Assembly (NCBI RefSeq): GCF_013032455.1
Contig: NZ_WQCF01000009.1
Span: 1 to 64,000 of the forward strand
From: Ruegeria atlantica
GTDB taxonomy: Bacteria; Pseudomonadota; Alphaproteobacteria; Rhodobacterales; Rhodobacteraceae
Direction: 5' to 3'
DNA: 64,000 nucleotides
Position numbers and translations under genes: made by a program. The notes beneath the pieces are model-generated. The model was not told the DNA's origin, searched no databases, and saw nothing but the letters and a program-made list of their open reading frames with translations. Positions 35,117 through 44,827 of the stretch are shown piece after piece (within the stretch, counting starts at the first letter, position 1; each line of letters opens with the position of its first letter).

Positions 35117-36358
35117 TCACTGCGTTGATTTTGATGAAATTACAGCAGATGCTACCAGGAGCCCAGCAATGATGGCACCGATATTTGCCAGAGCTTGCCA
35201 TTCAGTTGTGAGGCCACTTGTCACCCCGTCAAGCGCAACTGATCGCAAACCTCGCAGCGCAGTCGCCCCGGGAACAAGAACCATGACGGCCGGTATCAGG
35301 ACTGTGGAAGTAGGTTGGTGCCGCATCGTCGAAAAAATACTGGCGAATACCCCGACTCCAAGAGCGCCAAGAAAAGAACCTTGCCAAAATCCAAGACCTG
35401 ATCCGAGACTCACTCCGAAGTGAGCAACAAGACCTGCCAGTAAAACCCAGATAAAGTCTCTAGGCCTGACCTGAAAAACAAATGCAAGTCCCGCGACCAA
35501 GAGTACCGCGAACAACCAGACCCAGATTGTATCTGGAGGCGAGGAGGGTAAAGGCGGGGCTATCGAATGCACATGAGATAAAAGTGCTAGTCCGATTGTC
35601 GCCCCAATGAACAAATTCAGCAGCGTCAATGTTCCGGCTGTTAGCCTCTGAAGCCCGGAAGATATCTTTCCTAATGACAGTTCAGCAATACCGAGAGTTA
35701 AGGAATACCCAGGTAGCAGGACCACCAGCCCCGCCAATATAACGGATATATGGTTGCTTCCGGGGAAGATAAAGCCGAACAGAACGGCTAGCGACGCAAC
35801 CAACAGGCCCGATATGAGCTCAATCTGCCCGCCACATTGCGGCCAGCTCCGACACAGCAGGACCACGGCAAAGACGGCCAGGCTGGCAACAGCAGAGAAA
35901 AATACATCCATCCATCCAAGATTCAATAGAACACCGAAGCCAGCCCCACACAAAGCATAGCCAAGCCCAACCAATAGAGGTCCAAACGCAGGAGGCTGGG
36001 TCTTAACGTCGTCCATGGCTGCAAACGCCTGCCGAATAGTCAATGAACCATTTTCGATACCCGCCCTGATCTCGAACAGTCCGTTGACGCGTGTCAGGTC
36101 GAAACCCGGCGACGGCATTGGAGCAAAATGAATCCTTTGCCGTCTATCTTTCGGAAACCAGACAACGAACAAAATCGATGCTGGTGTTACTTCGAACTTT
36201 CCCATCAGCCCGACGGACCCAGCCACCTTTTCCAGCATCGATGCAAGCCGGTGTGATGAGATACCATAGCTGTGAGCAAGGGTTCCCATATCGATCAAAA
36301 ATCGGAACGCCTCTTCATGTTTGGGATCATCAAAATAGCCGTCAGGCAATAGGAGCAT
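35117..36358 (-). CDS. Threonine/serine exporter-like membrane protein (ThrE family)
   Basis: A 413-residue membrane protein. The soluble N-terminal part (FLIDMGTLAHSYGISSHRLASMLEKVA) is the ThrE domain seen in amino-acid exporters, followed by about ten hydrophobic segments (GYALCGAGFGVLLNLGW, LVVLLPGYSLTLGIAELS and others). It would export small amino acids or similar compounds, a useful function if D-amino acids are freed by the neighbouring deacylases. The start at 36358 is the first reasonable ATG; it overlaps the CobW gene by 17 bases. GGAGG directly abuts the ATG, so the start remains uncertain. Confidence 0.85.
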   Translation of the reverse strand: MLLLPDGYFDDPKHEEAFRFLIDMGTLAHSYGISSHRLASMLEKVAGSVGLMGKFEVTPASILFVVWFPKDRRQRIHFAPMPSPGFDLTRVNGLFEIRAGIENGSLTIRQAFAAMDDVKTQPPAFGPLLVGLGYALCGAGFGVLLNLGWMDVFFSAVASLAVFAVVLLCRSWPQCGGQIELISGLLVASLAVLFGFIFPGSNHISVILAGLVVLLPGYSLTLGIAELSLGKISSGLQRLTAGTLTLLNLFIGATIGLALLSHVHSIAPPLPSSPPDTIWVWLFAVLLVAGLAFVFQVRPRDFIWVLLAGLVAHFGVSLGSGLGFWQGSFLGALGVGVFASIFSTMRHQPTSTVLIPAVMVLVPGATALRGLRSVALDGVTSGLTTEWQALANIGAIIAGLLVASAVISSKSTQ

Positions 36359-37373
36359 CCTCCGCGCACTTATCGAAAGCCCGATTGATCGCGGGGATAT
36401 TGCAGACGCCGCGGCGCGCAATGAACACTAGTCGCGTTTCAGGCTGACATTCACGCCAATGCCGTTCCGATGAAAGAACCGCGCGGCGACCGACCATCTG
36501 CAGCAGATGCCGGCAGGTAGGATCATCACTGGCGTAAATGAACCCTTTGGCGCGGAGGACTTCCTTCGGTAAGTGGCTGAGTACCTGGTTCAGCAACCCC
36601 AGCCGAAGGGGTCGGTCGCTTTTGTAATTCCAGCTTTCGAACGTATTTTCATGATGGTGATGGTCAGCAACATCACGACCTATGCACGTTGACGGTTCCT
36701 GCGCGTGGTCGGCTTGAGCATTGACCGCACTGTGTTTGACCAGTGGCTTCCTTGCATCTAGTCCAAGCAAGACGTCGACTGGCAAACGACACTGACAGGC
36801 TTCGATCACCTGCGCTCGCGGATTGATTGAAGACAGCCAGCTCTTCATTTCCCGCAGCGTTTCATTGTCCACCAGATCTACTTTGTTCAGGATGATCAAA
36901 TCCCCGCTTTCAATCTGTTCGCAGGCCAATTGTTGCTCTTTTTCCGGCAGACACCCGGCCTGTTCGGCGTCGACCAAGGTCAACACTCCGTCCACAAGAA
37001 CGTCATTGCGAATTTCCGGCTGCAAAAAGGCCTGATACACACTCTTGGGGTCAGCGACACCACTCGCCTCGATCAGAATATGATCAGGTCGCTCTGGGAG
37101 GTCCACAAGGCCCAGAACCGCCCCTATCAGATCGGACCGAATGGCACAGCAGATGCAGCCATTGGCCAGGCCCACGATGCTTTCGCCAACATCTGCTATC
37201 AGATCGGCATCAATGTTGATGGAACCGAAGTCATTCACCACCACGGCGGTCCGCAGCCCATGATCTGAAGTGAGAATGTGATTCAACAACGTGGATTTTC
37301 CAGCGCCCAAGAACCCGGCCACGATGGTTACCGGGACGGGAGCGTTAGCGTGGGTTGTATTATTCTGCGTCAC
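36342..37373 (-). CDS. CobW/G3E-family metal-chaperone GTPase, copy 1
   Basis: A 343-residue G3E GTPase with Walker A GFLGAGKST (20-28), the metal-binding GCICC (CICC at 73-76), ILIEASGVADP and NKVDL. A histidine-rich stretch (DVADHHHHENTF) before the C-terminal domain also suggests zinc handling. This family loads metal, often zinc, onto target enzymes. Placed with metal-dependent amidohydrolases, it may deliver zinc to them. It starts 29 bases after the Ntn-hydrolase-like gene and overlaps the exporter gene. A paralogue is at 52.1 kb. Confidence 0.9.
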   Translation of the reverse strand: MTQNNTTHANAPVPVTIVAGFLGAGKSTLLNHILTSDHGLRTAVVVNDFGSINIDADLIADVGESIVGLANGCICCAIRSDLIGAVLGLVDLPERPDHILIEASGVADPKSVYQAFLQPEIRNDVLVDGVLTLVDAEQAGCLPEKEQQLACEQIESGDLIILNKVDLVDNETLREMKSWLSSINPRAQVIEACQCRLPVDVLLGLDARKPLVKHSAVNAQADHAQEPSTCIGRDVADHHHHENTFESWNYKSDRPLRLGLLNQVLSHLPKEVLRAKGFIYASDDPTCRHLLQMVGRRAVLSSERHWRECQPETRLVFIARRGVCNIPAINRAFDKCAEDAPIA

Positions 37374-37401
37374 TTGGCCAACAAAATCTCTGCAGTGCAG
37401 T

Positions 37402-38631
37402 TCAGAACCCGAAAGAGAAAAATTCGCTCATGCGCGTTTTCACTTGGTTCGTGCCAGCGACCGGACCGATATCTCCTAGGTACCACCGCACACTGATCTC
37501 TGGCTTCGACAGGTCGGCTGTTGTGTTAACCAGTGTTCTTTCTTTCGGGCCGGCTTCGGCCAACTCATCATCTACAAATGCACAGTGAATAGAATCCGTG
37601 AGTGCGGTGACGTCTTCTTTCGTGAAGGGCGGTGTGAGGGCTGCATACGTATCTCGCAAGATGCACTGCCGCGTGAATGTGTTGTGCTCATGGGTCATAT
37701 CAAAGTCCGGGTACGTGCTCGGGCCAGGGTACCTGGAATTTGGGTGGTTCGTCACAAACAACGGCTCATTGGCTTCACGGTCTACAAAGACATAGGCCTG
37801 TGAATGCCGGTCGATCTCGAACACGGTGGCGTCACCACTCTTGTCCGCGATCATCATGTGACCCCGCATGATGGTTTGCATGATGCGGTTTTTAAGGATT
37901 ACTTTTTTGGCCTCCTCGACCGTGGCGCACGTATCTATCAAGAGCGCAAACAACTGAGTCAGAGTAACGCCGGACACATTCTGGCCGCCGGGAGATCCGA
38001 TTTCGTCACCAACACCCCATGGATCGTGCATCGCCGTGATGTAGAGACCTTTTTCGTTGATTGCGTCGAGCCACGGCGCCAGCATTTCCTGCCCACCCAC
38101 ATGGATGCTTCTGAATCCTCCTTTCGGACGAGTTTCCAGAACAACGCCGCGTGACCAGGCATTTTTTGCACCTTCGGGTGGTATCTTTCCCAGAAGCCCA
38201 CTCCACAACGGCATCGCCGTGAGATCAAAGTTTCTGGAAACAAATGTCGCGCCTTCCTTCGTCTTCTCTATGGGAAGAACGGCTCCCGAACAGGTGTTCG
38301 CGCCCAGGTCCGCGCCTCTTGCTTCGTCATACCAATCAAACGGCAAGACGGTCGCATCGAAAACGACGTCATTCTCCGGCAGTCCATAGGCGCTCTGAAC
38401 ACCCTTGCTTCGTTCCAACATCTGTCGCCAATTCGCTGCCATATACTCACGGCGGGCTTCAGCATAGACAGGGTCGTCATAGACGCACAATTTGCAGCCG
38501 TATTCACTCTTGGCCAACGTACCAAGATCGAAACCGATCTCTTCGTAGCTTCCCTCGACAATTATGTGTCGAGGATTCGAGTAGTCGCTGTCCTTGAATG
38601 GATAGATCGGGTCATTCTTTACAATTGCCAT
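37402..38631 (-). CDS. Ntn-hydrolase-like amidase (C45/acyltransferase type)
   Basis: A 409-residue protein with features of the C45 / linear amide C-N hydrolase group: an N-terminal helical part ending at LGANTCSGAVL, where C114 is the likely nucleophile exposed by self-cleavage, followed by FVSRNFDL and GLYITAMHDPWGVGD, and ending in a NTTADLSKPEISVRWY segment. Such enzymes cleave or form amide bonds of acylated amino compounds. The ATG at 38631 has AGGAGGAAC before it, so the longer frame is not used. It lies 90 bases downstream of an amidohydrolase gene. Confidence 0.72.
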   Translation of the reverse strand: MAIVKNDPIYPFKDSDYSNPRHIIVEGSYEEIGFDLGTLAKSEYGCKLCVYDDPVYAEARREYMAANWRQMLERSKGVQSAYGLPENDVVFDATVLPFDWYDEARGADLGANTCSGAVLPIEKTKEGATFVSRNFDLTAMPLWSGLLGKIPPEGAKNAWSRGVVLETRPKGGFRSIHVGGQEMLAPWLDAINEKGLYITAMHDPWGVGDEIGSPGGQNVSGVTLTQLFALLIDTCATVEEAKKVILKNRIMQTIMRGHMMIADKSGDATVFEIDRHSQAYVFVDREANEPLFVTNHPNSRYPGPSTYPDFDMTHEHNTFTRQCILRDTYAALTPPFTKEDVTALTDSIHCAFVDDELAEAGPKERTLVNTTADLSKPEISVRWYLGDIGPVAGTNQVKTRMSEFFSFGF

Positions 38632-38721
38632 TTGTTCCTCCTGAACGTCTTTCTTGCAATCAGGGCGATGCATCTTGATTTGAATACTTCAACTGTTCCT
38701 CTGAGATTGGCCAAGGAATCC

Positions 38722-40242
38722 TCAAACGCGGACCGGTGCGCGAACTGCACGGCCAGCCATTGCATTCGGGTCAAGCTCCGCGTTCCGGATCAGGAATGTA
38801 CCGTTGACCAGTACATGACGCATGCCCACCGAGAGTGCCGAGGGATTTTTGAAATCAGCCTTTTCGCCAATCGTTTCCGGGTCGAACACAACGACATCCG
38901 CGTCTGAACCCTCCTGAAGCCGTCCTTTCCGTTTCATCACTGGAACGCTTTCTTCTAGGATGAGCGCCGGGTTCAGAGAAGTTTGACGAATTGCATCCAT
39001 CCAACTGATTATGCCTCGCTCGCGCACCCACTTTCTGAAAAACCGCGCGTAGTTGCCTGCAGCGCGCGGGTGGTTGTTCAGGCCTTCCGGTAAAGGCCAC
39101 TCATCCTTTTCGTAGAAACTACCGTCAGCCTGAACGAAGGGCAGGCCGTCAGTGCAAATCGCTGTTCCGGGAAACAGGACGGAAATGTCCAGCAGTGCCG
39201 CATCATGCGCGTCATCATCTTCGTGCAGAAAATGAACAATGACGGAGTCCTCGGGGTGAGCTTCACGGGCAGCGACGAATTCTTCCTTTGTCTCAAAGTC
39301 TTTCATCGTTTTCACAAGCGTGAAGTCGGACCATTCAACTTCCATGCGTTCTTCGACATCTACGGGATCCCATTCAGCTGCACCAATGCCGGAGTTGCCA
39401 GCACCATAGACGTAGGCTTCGGTCGTGATCGGTAGCCCAGCCTTCTGGGCGTTGCGAACGATGTCGTGTATCAGAGGTATGTCGCGCAGGCTTGTGCTAT
39501 TCCAGTGGCAGATATGTGTACGTGCGCCTGTGGACGCTGCCAGCCCCGCCAGTTCAATGACATTGCGCGTACCACTGTTGGGATCGAGAACAGACATATT
39601 TTGAATATGCGTATATGTCGGCTGGTTGTATTTCTTAGCCAACAACCAGAGTTCGCGTAGTTCTTTCAATCCAGCGCCGGGCGTGTATCCCCACGGGCAA
39701 CCAATGCCAATGGCGCCTTCTCTCAATCCTTGTTCCGTTAGCGCAAGTATGGCGTCCAGTTCCTTTCCGTGGGCGGGGTTTTCGACCCATTCCGTTGAGC
39801 CCAAAGATTTCAGTAGAAATGCGAGTGACGGTTCGGGTTTGCCCCCGGATACAGCGCCGGGGCTCAACGTCATGATCCGTGCCGCAGCCCAACCGGCAGA
39901 GCATCCAAAGTTGATGGGACGGCCTTCTGCTGCACAATTGTCGTAGAACTCGCTGACAGGTAACATGCCGGCCTCAAGCTCTAGGGCTGTAGTTAACCCA
40001 TCGAACGCCTGAATACGGTTACTGGCAATGTTCTGACCGTGGGCGTGCAGGTCTATGAAACCCGGCGCAACGATAAGGCCAGTAACATCAACAACTTCTT
40101 TTCCGTCCAGCGGTTCGGTCGAAATGGCCGCGACGGTGTCATCTGCAATGCCGACGTTGAGTACCCTGTCCGTGTAAGTCTCAGGGTCAATGACACGTCC
40201 GCCGCTCAATACCACGTCGAATTGCTGTTTTTCAGAACGCAT
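38722..40242 (-). CDS. N-acyl-D-amino-acid deacylase-like amidohydrolase, copy 1
   Basis: A 506-residue amidohydrolase-superfamily enzyme. The metal motif is GFIDLHAH (H66, H68); the C-terminal catalytic Asp is in CTDGLP, and the family ending VMKRKGRLQEGSDADVVVFDPET is complete. D-aminoacylases usually have a bridging Cys in the third strand; here that region reads LELEAG, so a Glu may take its place. It should hydrolyse an N-acyl amino acid or related amide. The ATG at 40242 has AGGGGAAGGAAT upstream. It shares the layout, and probably the function, of its paralogue at 50.5 kb. Confidence 0.82.
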   Translation of the reverse strand: MRSEKQQFDVVLSGGRVIDPETYTDRVLNVGIADDTVAAISTEPLDGKEVVDVTGLIVAPGFIDLHAHGQNIASNRIQAFDGLTTALELEAGMLPVSEFYDNCAAEGRPINFGCSAGWAAARIMTLSPGAVSGGKPEPSLAFLLKSLGSTEWVENPAHGKELDAILALTEQGLREGAIGIGCPWGYTPGAGLKELRELWLLAKKYNQPTYTHIQNMSVLDPNSGTRNVIELAGLAASTGARTHICHWNSTSLRDIPLIHDIVRNAQKAGLPITTEAYVYGAGNSGIGAAEWDPVDVEERMEVEWSDFTLVKTMKDFETKEEFVAAREAHPEDSVIVHFLHEDDDAHDAALLDISVLFPGTAICTDGLPFVQADGSFYEKDEWPLPEGLNNHPRAAGNYARFFRKWVRERGIISWMDAIRQTSLNPALILEESVPVMKRKGRLQEGSDADVVVFDPETIGEKADFKNPSALSVGMRHVLVNGTFLIRNAELDPNAMAGRAVRAPVRV

Positions 40243-40433
40243 ATTCCTTCCCCTATCTGTGGACAGTAAAAGGCGTATTTGCTTGTTTGTTCCCTTGGCA
40301 CTCCGAAGCCACACCTGCGTCGAAGAATTTGCCCCTTTGTAGACTTGCCTGCTCTGTCCTACCCGAGTTCCAAAATCGCCTGCGGAAATTGATCAAAATT
40401 TCGAACTGCGATTGCTCCGCCACAATCAGTCCT

Positions 40434-42821
40434 TCAATCTTTGAGGCTGATCGTCACCTTGTCTATTTTTCCGGTGAAACGGCTTCCTTCACGGTCGTAG
40501 TCTTCGACAACGGGTGTTTCAGCATCGAAACCCGTGCCCGCGCTTTCGTCAGCCGAAAAAATGGCAAATTGCGTTTTATCGACCTTTGCGGTTGCCACCT
40601 GTTTGTCGTTGACAGACAGCGTTACGGAGCCACCTTTTCCGAGGTCGCCTTCCTTGCCGTCGTAAGCGAAATCCATTTTGATCGTGGCTTTGCCTTTAGG
40701 CAATGCTTCGCTGCCAGAGGCCTTGGTGACATCAAGGCCAAGGTAGTTATAGGCGAACACCGGCTTTCCATCTTTGAGGTACAAAGACCAGCCGCCAAAT
40801 CGGCCACCTTGGGAAGTGATGACGCCATTTTCGGGTTTGTCGCCACTTTCGATTTCAGCAATTATTCCCCACGACGTGTTCTTGATGTTGATAAAGTCAT
40901 TCTCCAGCAGGTAATTCATGCCTTCGCCAAGGGTCAGGCTTTTTCGGCCGAACATGAGATCTGGCCTGCCCGCCGTCACCGGGTTGAATAATTCCTGCCG
41001 CCGGTCATCGAGTGGTAAGACGTTGTATTTCGGGGCTTCTTCAAGGAACGCCTTTTGCAATTCAGCCAGCTTTTCGGGGTGTTTTTCGGCGAGGTTTTCC
41101 GACATGCTGAAATCCTCGGCAACGTGATAAAGTTCCCAGGTGTCGTCAGCAAATTTGTTTTCAACTTTGCCCCAGGGTTTCAGATGGATTGTTCCTGCGA
41201 ACCACCCATCCAGATAAATTCCGCGGTTCCCGAACATCTCAAAATATTGAACAAGGCGCCGGTCCGGGGCCTCAGCGTCTTCGAAGGAATAGGTTAAACT
41301 CTTACCTTCGATTGGACGCTGAGGGGTTCCATTGACAACACGTGGTTCCGGGACACCAACGGCTTCCAAAATTGTCGGCACGATGTCGATGACATGATGC
41401 CATTGAGTGCGAACCTCATCCTTGGACTTGATGCCATTTGGCCAGCGCACGACCATCCCGTTCCGGGTGCCGCCGTAGTTGGAAGCAACCTGTTTTGTCC
41501 AGGTGAAGGGGGAATCGAAGGCGACAGCCCATCCAGCCGACATGTGCGGATAAGTCTCGGGACCACCCCATTTGTCGTAATATTTCAACATGGTCTCTAC
41601 AGAAGACCCGTCGGGTTCGTTGTTGAAATATGTGAGCTCGTTGTAAAGCCCGTTCATCACGCCTTCTGCGCTCGTCCCGTTATCGCCAGCGATATAGATG
41701 AGAAGCGTGTTGTCCAGTTCGCCCATGTCATCGACGGATTTGAGCAGCCGACCTATTTCATGGTCGGCCATGTCAAGATAGGCGGCAAACACTTCGGCTT
41801 GACGTGCAAAAAGTTTCTGTTCGTCCGAAGAAAGATCGGACCAGTCTTTGATATCATCCGGTTTATTGGCAAGCTTTGTGCCCTTGGGAATAATTCCCTG
41901 TTCAAGCTGCTGTTTGTGAATTCGTTCGCGGATCACATCCCAGCCTTCGTCGAATTTACCTTTATGCTTGTCGATGTAATTCTGAGGCACGTGATGTGGA
42001 GCATGAACTGCGCCGGGGGCGAAATAGACAAAGAATGGTTTGTCCGGGGTGAGCGCCTGTTGGAATTCGATCCAGTCAATCGCTTTGGTCGTCATGTCGT
42101 TCATGAAGTGGTAGCTGGGGTCGTCCGGTGTGTCGACGCGATTTTGGTTGTGAAAAACCGCAGGCGACCACTGATTTGTTTCACCCCCCATAAACCCATA
42201 GAACTCGTCGAAACCTTGGTAGTTTGGCCAACGGACCATTGGACCTGACGGGCTGATCTCCCACACCGCAGTCTCGTGCCACTTTCCGAATGCCGCGGTA
42301 CTGTAGCCATTTTCACGCAGGATGGTTCCGATCCCCGCGGTGTCATTTGGCAACATGCCTGTCGCGCCAGGGAAAGATGTCGCAGTCTCCGATATTTTGG
42401 CTTGATTTACAGAATGATGGTTGCGCCCTGTGCGCAACGCCTGCCGCGTCGGTGAACAAAGTGCCGTAGTGTGAAACTGGGTGTACCGAAGACCCTCCTC
42501 AGCCAGAGCAGTCAGTTCCGGGGTCTCAATCACGCCGCCAAATGTGCTCGTCCCGCCGAACCCGAGATCGTCGATCAGCACGATCACAACATTCGGGGCG
42601 TCTTTGGGTGCAGTCACCTGAAAGACTGCTGGCGGTGTGGCGTCTCGTGCGTCCAAAGTGGTAATTGGGGGATATACCGGCGCTGGGATTGGTAACTCAT
42701 AGCGGTTGACAACTGGTTGCAGTTTTTCTTGCGCCGCTTCGTCGGAAATACTTGCGGTTGCCCCCAGCACGAGTGACGAGGTGAATACCACCACGGTGAC
42801 TATCAAGTTTGTTTTTGGCAT
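40434..42821 (-). CDS. Secreted arylsulfatase
   Basis: A 795-residue sulfatase with a signal peptide (MPKTNLIVTVVVFTSSLVLG, then ATAS). The N-terminal metal Asp pair is in VLIDDLGFGG (D84, D85) and the formylglycine signature is LCSPTRQALRTGRN, in which C122 would be converted by a maturase encoded elsewhere. YGTNGLYNE-like and APGAVHAPHH regions also fit. The C-terminal 200 residues form an extra beta-rich domain. It probably acts in the periplasm on a sulfated substrate. A 15-bp motif shared with six other promoters lies 110 bases upstream of the start. Confidence 0.92.
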   Translation of the reverse strand: MPKTNLIVTVVVFTSSLVLGATASISDEAAQEKLQPVVNRYELPIPAPVYPPITTLDARDATPPAVFQVTAPKDAPNVVIVLIDDLGFGGTSTFGGVIETPELTALAEEGLRYTQFHTTALCSPTRQALRTGRNHHSVNQAKISETATSFPGATGMLPNDTAGIGTILRENGYSTAAFGKWHETAVWEISPSGPMVRWPNYQGFDEFYGFMGGETNQWSPAVFHNQNRVDTPDDPSYHFMNDMTTKAIDWIEFQQALTPDKPFFVYFAPGAVHAPHHVPQNYIDKHKGKFDEGWDVIRERIHKQQLEQGIIPKGTKLANKPDDIKDWSDLSSDEQKLFARQAEVFAAYLDMADHEIGRLLKSVDDMGELDNTLLIYIAGDNGTSAEGVMNGLYNELTYFNNEPDGSSVETMLKYYDKWGGPETYPHMSAGWAVAFDSPFTWTKQVASNYGGTRNGMVVRWPNGIKSKDEVRTQWHHVIDIVPTILEAVGVPEPRVVNGTPQRPIEGKSLTYSFEDAEAPDRRLVQYFEMFGNRGIYLDGWFAGTIHLKPWGKVENKFADDTWELYHVAEDFSMSENLAEKHPEKLAELQKAFLEEAPKYNVLPLDDRRQELFNPVTAGRPDLMFGRKSLTLGEGMNYLLENDFINIKNTSWGIIAEIESGDKPENGVITSQGGRFGGWSLYLKDGKPVFAYNYLGLDVTKASGSEALPKGKATIKMDFAYDGKEGDLGKGGSVTLSVNDKQVATAKVDKTQFAIFSADESAGTGFDAETPVVEDYDREGSRFTGKIDKVTISLKD

Positions 42822-42930
42822 AAGAACCTCCTCCGCAAAATCGGCTTAAATTGAATGAGTAGGCGTGAACCGCAGGGCGAGTGCGGGGTGCTATGTTCCG
42901 GTATTTTTAGGGGCGTCGGTCCTTAGAACA

Positions 42931-42945
42931 GGTCATTACATGCCA
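42931..42945 (-). promoter_or_regulatory. Putative AraC-regulon box A
   Basis: On the minus strand TGGCATGTAATGACC, 110-124 bases upstream of the arylsulfatase start. Two mismatches from the best form. Confidence 0.6.
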
Positions 42946-43141
42946 ATGTCAAACTTTTTGAAGCCCATATTCGTGGACTTCATCAAAGCGGATGCGCCTT
43001 CCAGAAAACTGTTTTGCACTGGACTTGACGACGACAAAACACTGTTTTGCCAAAGCTTGGTAATTGCTTAGCCGAGAGCGAGAACGATCCAGCTGTTGAG
43101 CAATTGGGGCGCACAAAGGCTCTGGTTGAGCGATTGTGATG

Positions 43142-43156
43142 TGGCGCGAACTGACC
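43142..43156 (+). promoter_or_regulatory. Putative AraC-regulon box B
   Basis: TGGCGCGAACTGACC, 73-87 bases upstream of the DUF1254 gene start at 43229 and in the same direction as it. Confidence 0.65.
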
Positions 43157-43228
43157 GGAAACTTTCCGACGACGTGGTAGCTTTTGGATCTATGAAAAAC
43201 GACGCTGTTCTTTTTGCGTGGGGTTGCC

Positions 43229-44773
43229 ATGAACAATATCACTACAACCATTTTGCATAGTATTTCGTGTGGTTTCGCCACTATAATAATGGGTTCCACG
43301 CTCGTCGTCGCTGAAACTTCGAATCCACCGAAATTGAAAATGACAACACTTGTCCCCCCCGAGGTTGCGACCCCGGACAAGGTGGATTCTCCGATTGGGT
43401 CCTTTGAATTCTTTGACGGAGTACCGACTCAGGAAACAGTTAAACTGGTTTATGACAATCTAGATCGAATGCGCGGCGTCGACGTGTTTCTCAATCTGCT
43501 GCCAGCCGTTTCAGTTTATGGGCTTCGCATAGGGCACGAAAACGTATCTGGCAAAGGAAGCAACAAAGTCTCTTTATTCAAGGGCCTTATGGATTCAAAA
43601 TCGCTGTATCTGACGGCCAATACTTCTACATTATACGCTTTTGCCTTCACAGACTTGGATAAAGACGGCCCCACTGTCATAGAACTACCATCCGGCATGT
43701 TGGGCGCATTGAATGACGGTTTCTTTCGGTACGTAGGCGACTTCGGCCCGGCTGGCCCCGACAAAGGGAAGGGGGGAAAATATCTGATTCTTCCGCCCAA
43801 TCACAAAGGTGATATACCCGACGGGTATTTTGTCTTGGAGCCCAAAACATTTCGCAATTGGATCTTCTTGCGGGGCAGTGTGTCCGATGGGTTGGAGGAA
43901 GCTGTTAATAACATCACCTCGAATCTGAAAATCTACCCACTTTCCGAGGCAGATGACCCTCCAGAAACCGAGTTTACCGATGTTTCGGGTAAGTCTTACA
44001 ACACGTTGCCGCCAACCGACTTAAGTTTTTTCGAGCAACTCAACCAGGTCATACAAGAGGAGCCCCTGGGGTCTTTAGATCCCGAGTTGCGCGGGCAGTT
44101 GGCAGCCATAGGTATCGCCAAATCCCAATCCTTTGACCCCGACGAACGGATGAAAGCGCTCTTGGAACAATCTGCCGCAATCGGGAATGCCACAGCGCGG
44201 TCAATTGTTTGGTATCCACGCGAAAAAGCTGTCCAGATTTATCCGGATACAGACAGCGCATGGGTTATGGCCTTTGCCGATCGAGACGTGTTTTTCGAAC
44301 AAAACGGAGCGCGTAACCTTGATGCCCGCACCATGTTTTTCATGAACTACACAGCAGTCACCCCCGCCATGGCTAAGCCCAGGCCCGGAGTGGGCTCGGA
44401 TTACGCCATCGCTTATCTTGATGACCAAAAGAAACCATTTGACGGGTCCAAAACTTACAAACTCACTCTTCCCAAAGATGTTCCGGTCAAAGACTTTTGG
44501 GCCGTGACGCTTTACGACACCCAAACGCGATCCATGCTGCAGACGGATCAACAGTTTCCAACACGAGGAAGCAACAGTGAGGGGTTTGTCCAGAACGCAG
44601 ATGGTTCATATGACATATTTTTTGCGCCAAAGGTCCCAACAGGGCAGGAGAACAACTGGTTGCAAACAATTCCAGGAAAAAGTTGGTTTGCGATTTTGCG
44701 CATCTACGGTCCCGAGCAGGCATGGATAGATCAGTCTTGGCGCCCTGGTGAAATCACAGAGTTCGAGGAGTAA
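43229..44773 (+). CDS. DUF1254/DUF1214-domain secreted protein
   Basis: A 514-residue protein with a signal peptide (MNNITTTILHSISCGFATII then MGSTLVVAE). The N-terminal DUF1254-like part includes FFDGVPTQETVKLVYDNLDRMRG, and the C-terminal DUF1214-like part includes NYTAVTPAMAKPRPGVGSDY and KDVPVKDFWAVTLYDTQTRS. These proteins occur beside outer-membrane and catabolic genes; their reaction is not known. The ATG at 43229 starts the signal peptide; an earlier in-frame start at 43214 adds five residues. It ends tail to tail with the TRAP permease genes. Confidence 0.87.
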   Translation: MNNITTTILHSISCGFATIIMGSTLVVAETSNPPKLKMTTLVPPEVATPDKVDSPIGSFEFFDGVPTQETVKLVYDNLDRMRGVDVFLNLLPAVSVYGLRIGHENVSGKGSNKVSLFKGLMDSKSLYLTANTSTLYAFAFTDLDKDGPTVIELPSGMLGALNDGFFRYVGDFGPAGPDKGKGGKYLILPPNHKGDIPDGYFVLEPKTFRNWIFLRGSVSDGLEEAVNNITSNLKIYPLSEADDPPETEFTDVSGKSYNTLPPTDLSFFEQLNQVIQEEPLGSLDPELRGQLAAIGIAKSQSFDPDERMKALLEQSAAIGNATARSIVWYPREKAVQIYPDTDSAWVMAFADRDVFFEQNGARNLDARTMFFMNYTAVTPAMAKPRPGVGSDYAIAYLDDQKKPFDGSKTYKLTLPKDVPVKDFWAVTLYDTQTRSMLQTDQQFPTRGSNSEGFVQNADGSYDIFFAPKVPTGQENNWLQTIPGKSWFAILRIYGPEQAWIDQSWRPGEITEFEE

Positions 44774-44827
44774 ATAGTTTATGCGCCTGTGTAATAATTT
44801 GGCGCGAGAATACCAAATGTTGCGATT

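Larger units (their letters stand above)
42822..43228. other. Divergent promoter region between arylsulfatase and DUF1254 genes
   Basis: A 407-base gap with two copies of the AraC-type motif, at 42931-42945 and 43142-43156, one for each divergent gene. No convincing small gene lies between them. Confidence 0.65.

Noticed and set aside
44800..44814. TGGCGCGAGAATACC, 12 of 15 bases like the AraC box
   Set aside because: It lies in the tail-to-tail gap between the DUF1254 gene and dctM, not upstream of any gene in its orientation, and lacks the invariant TGACC.
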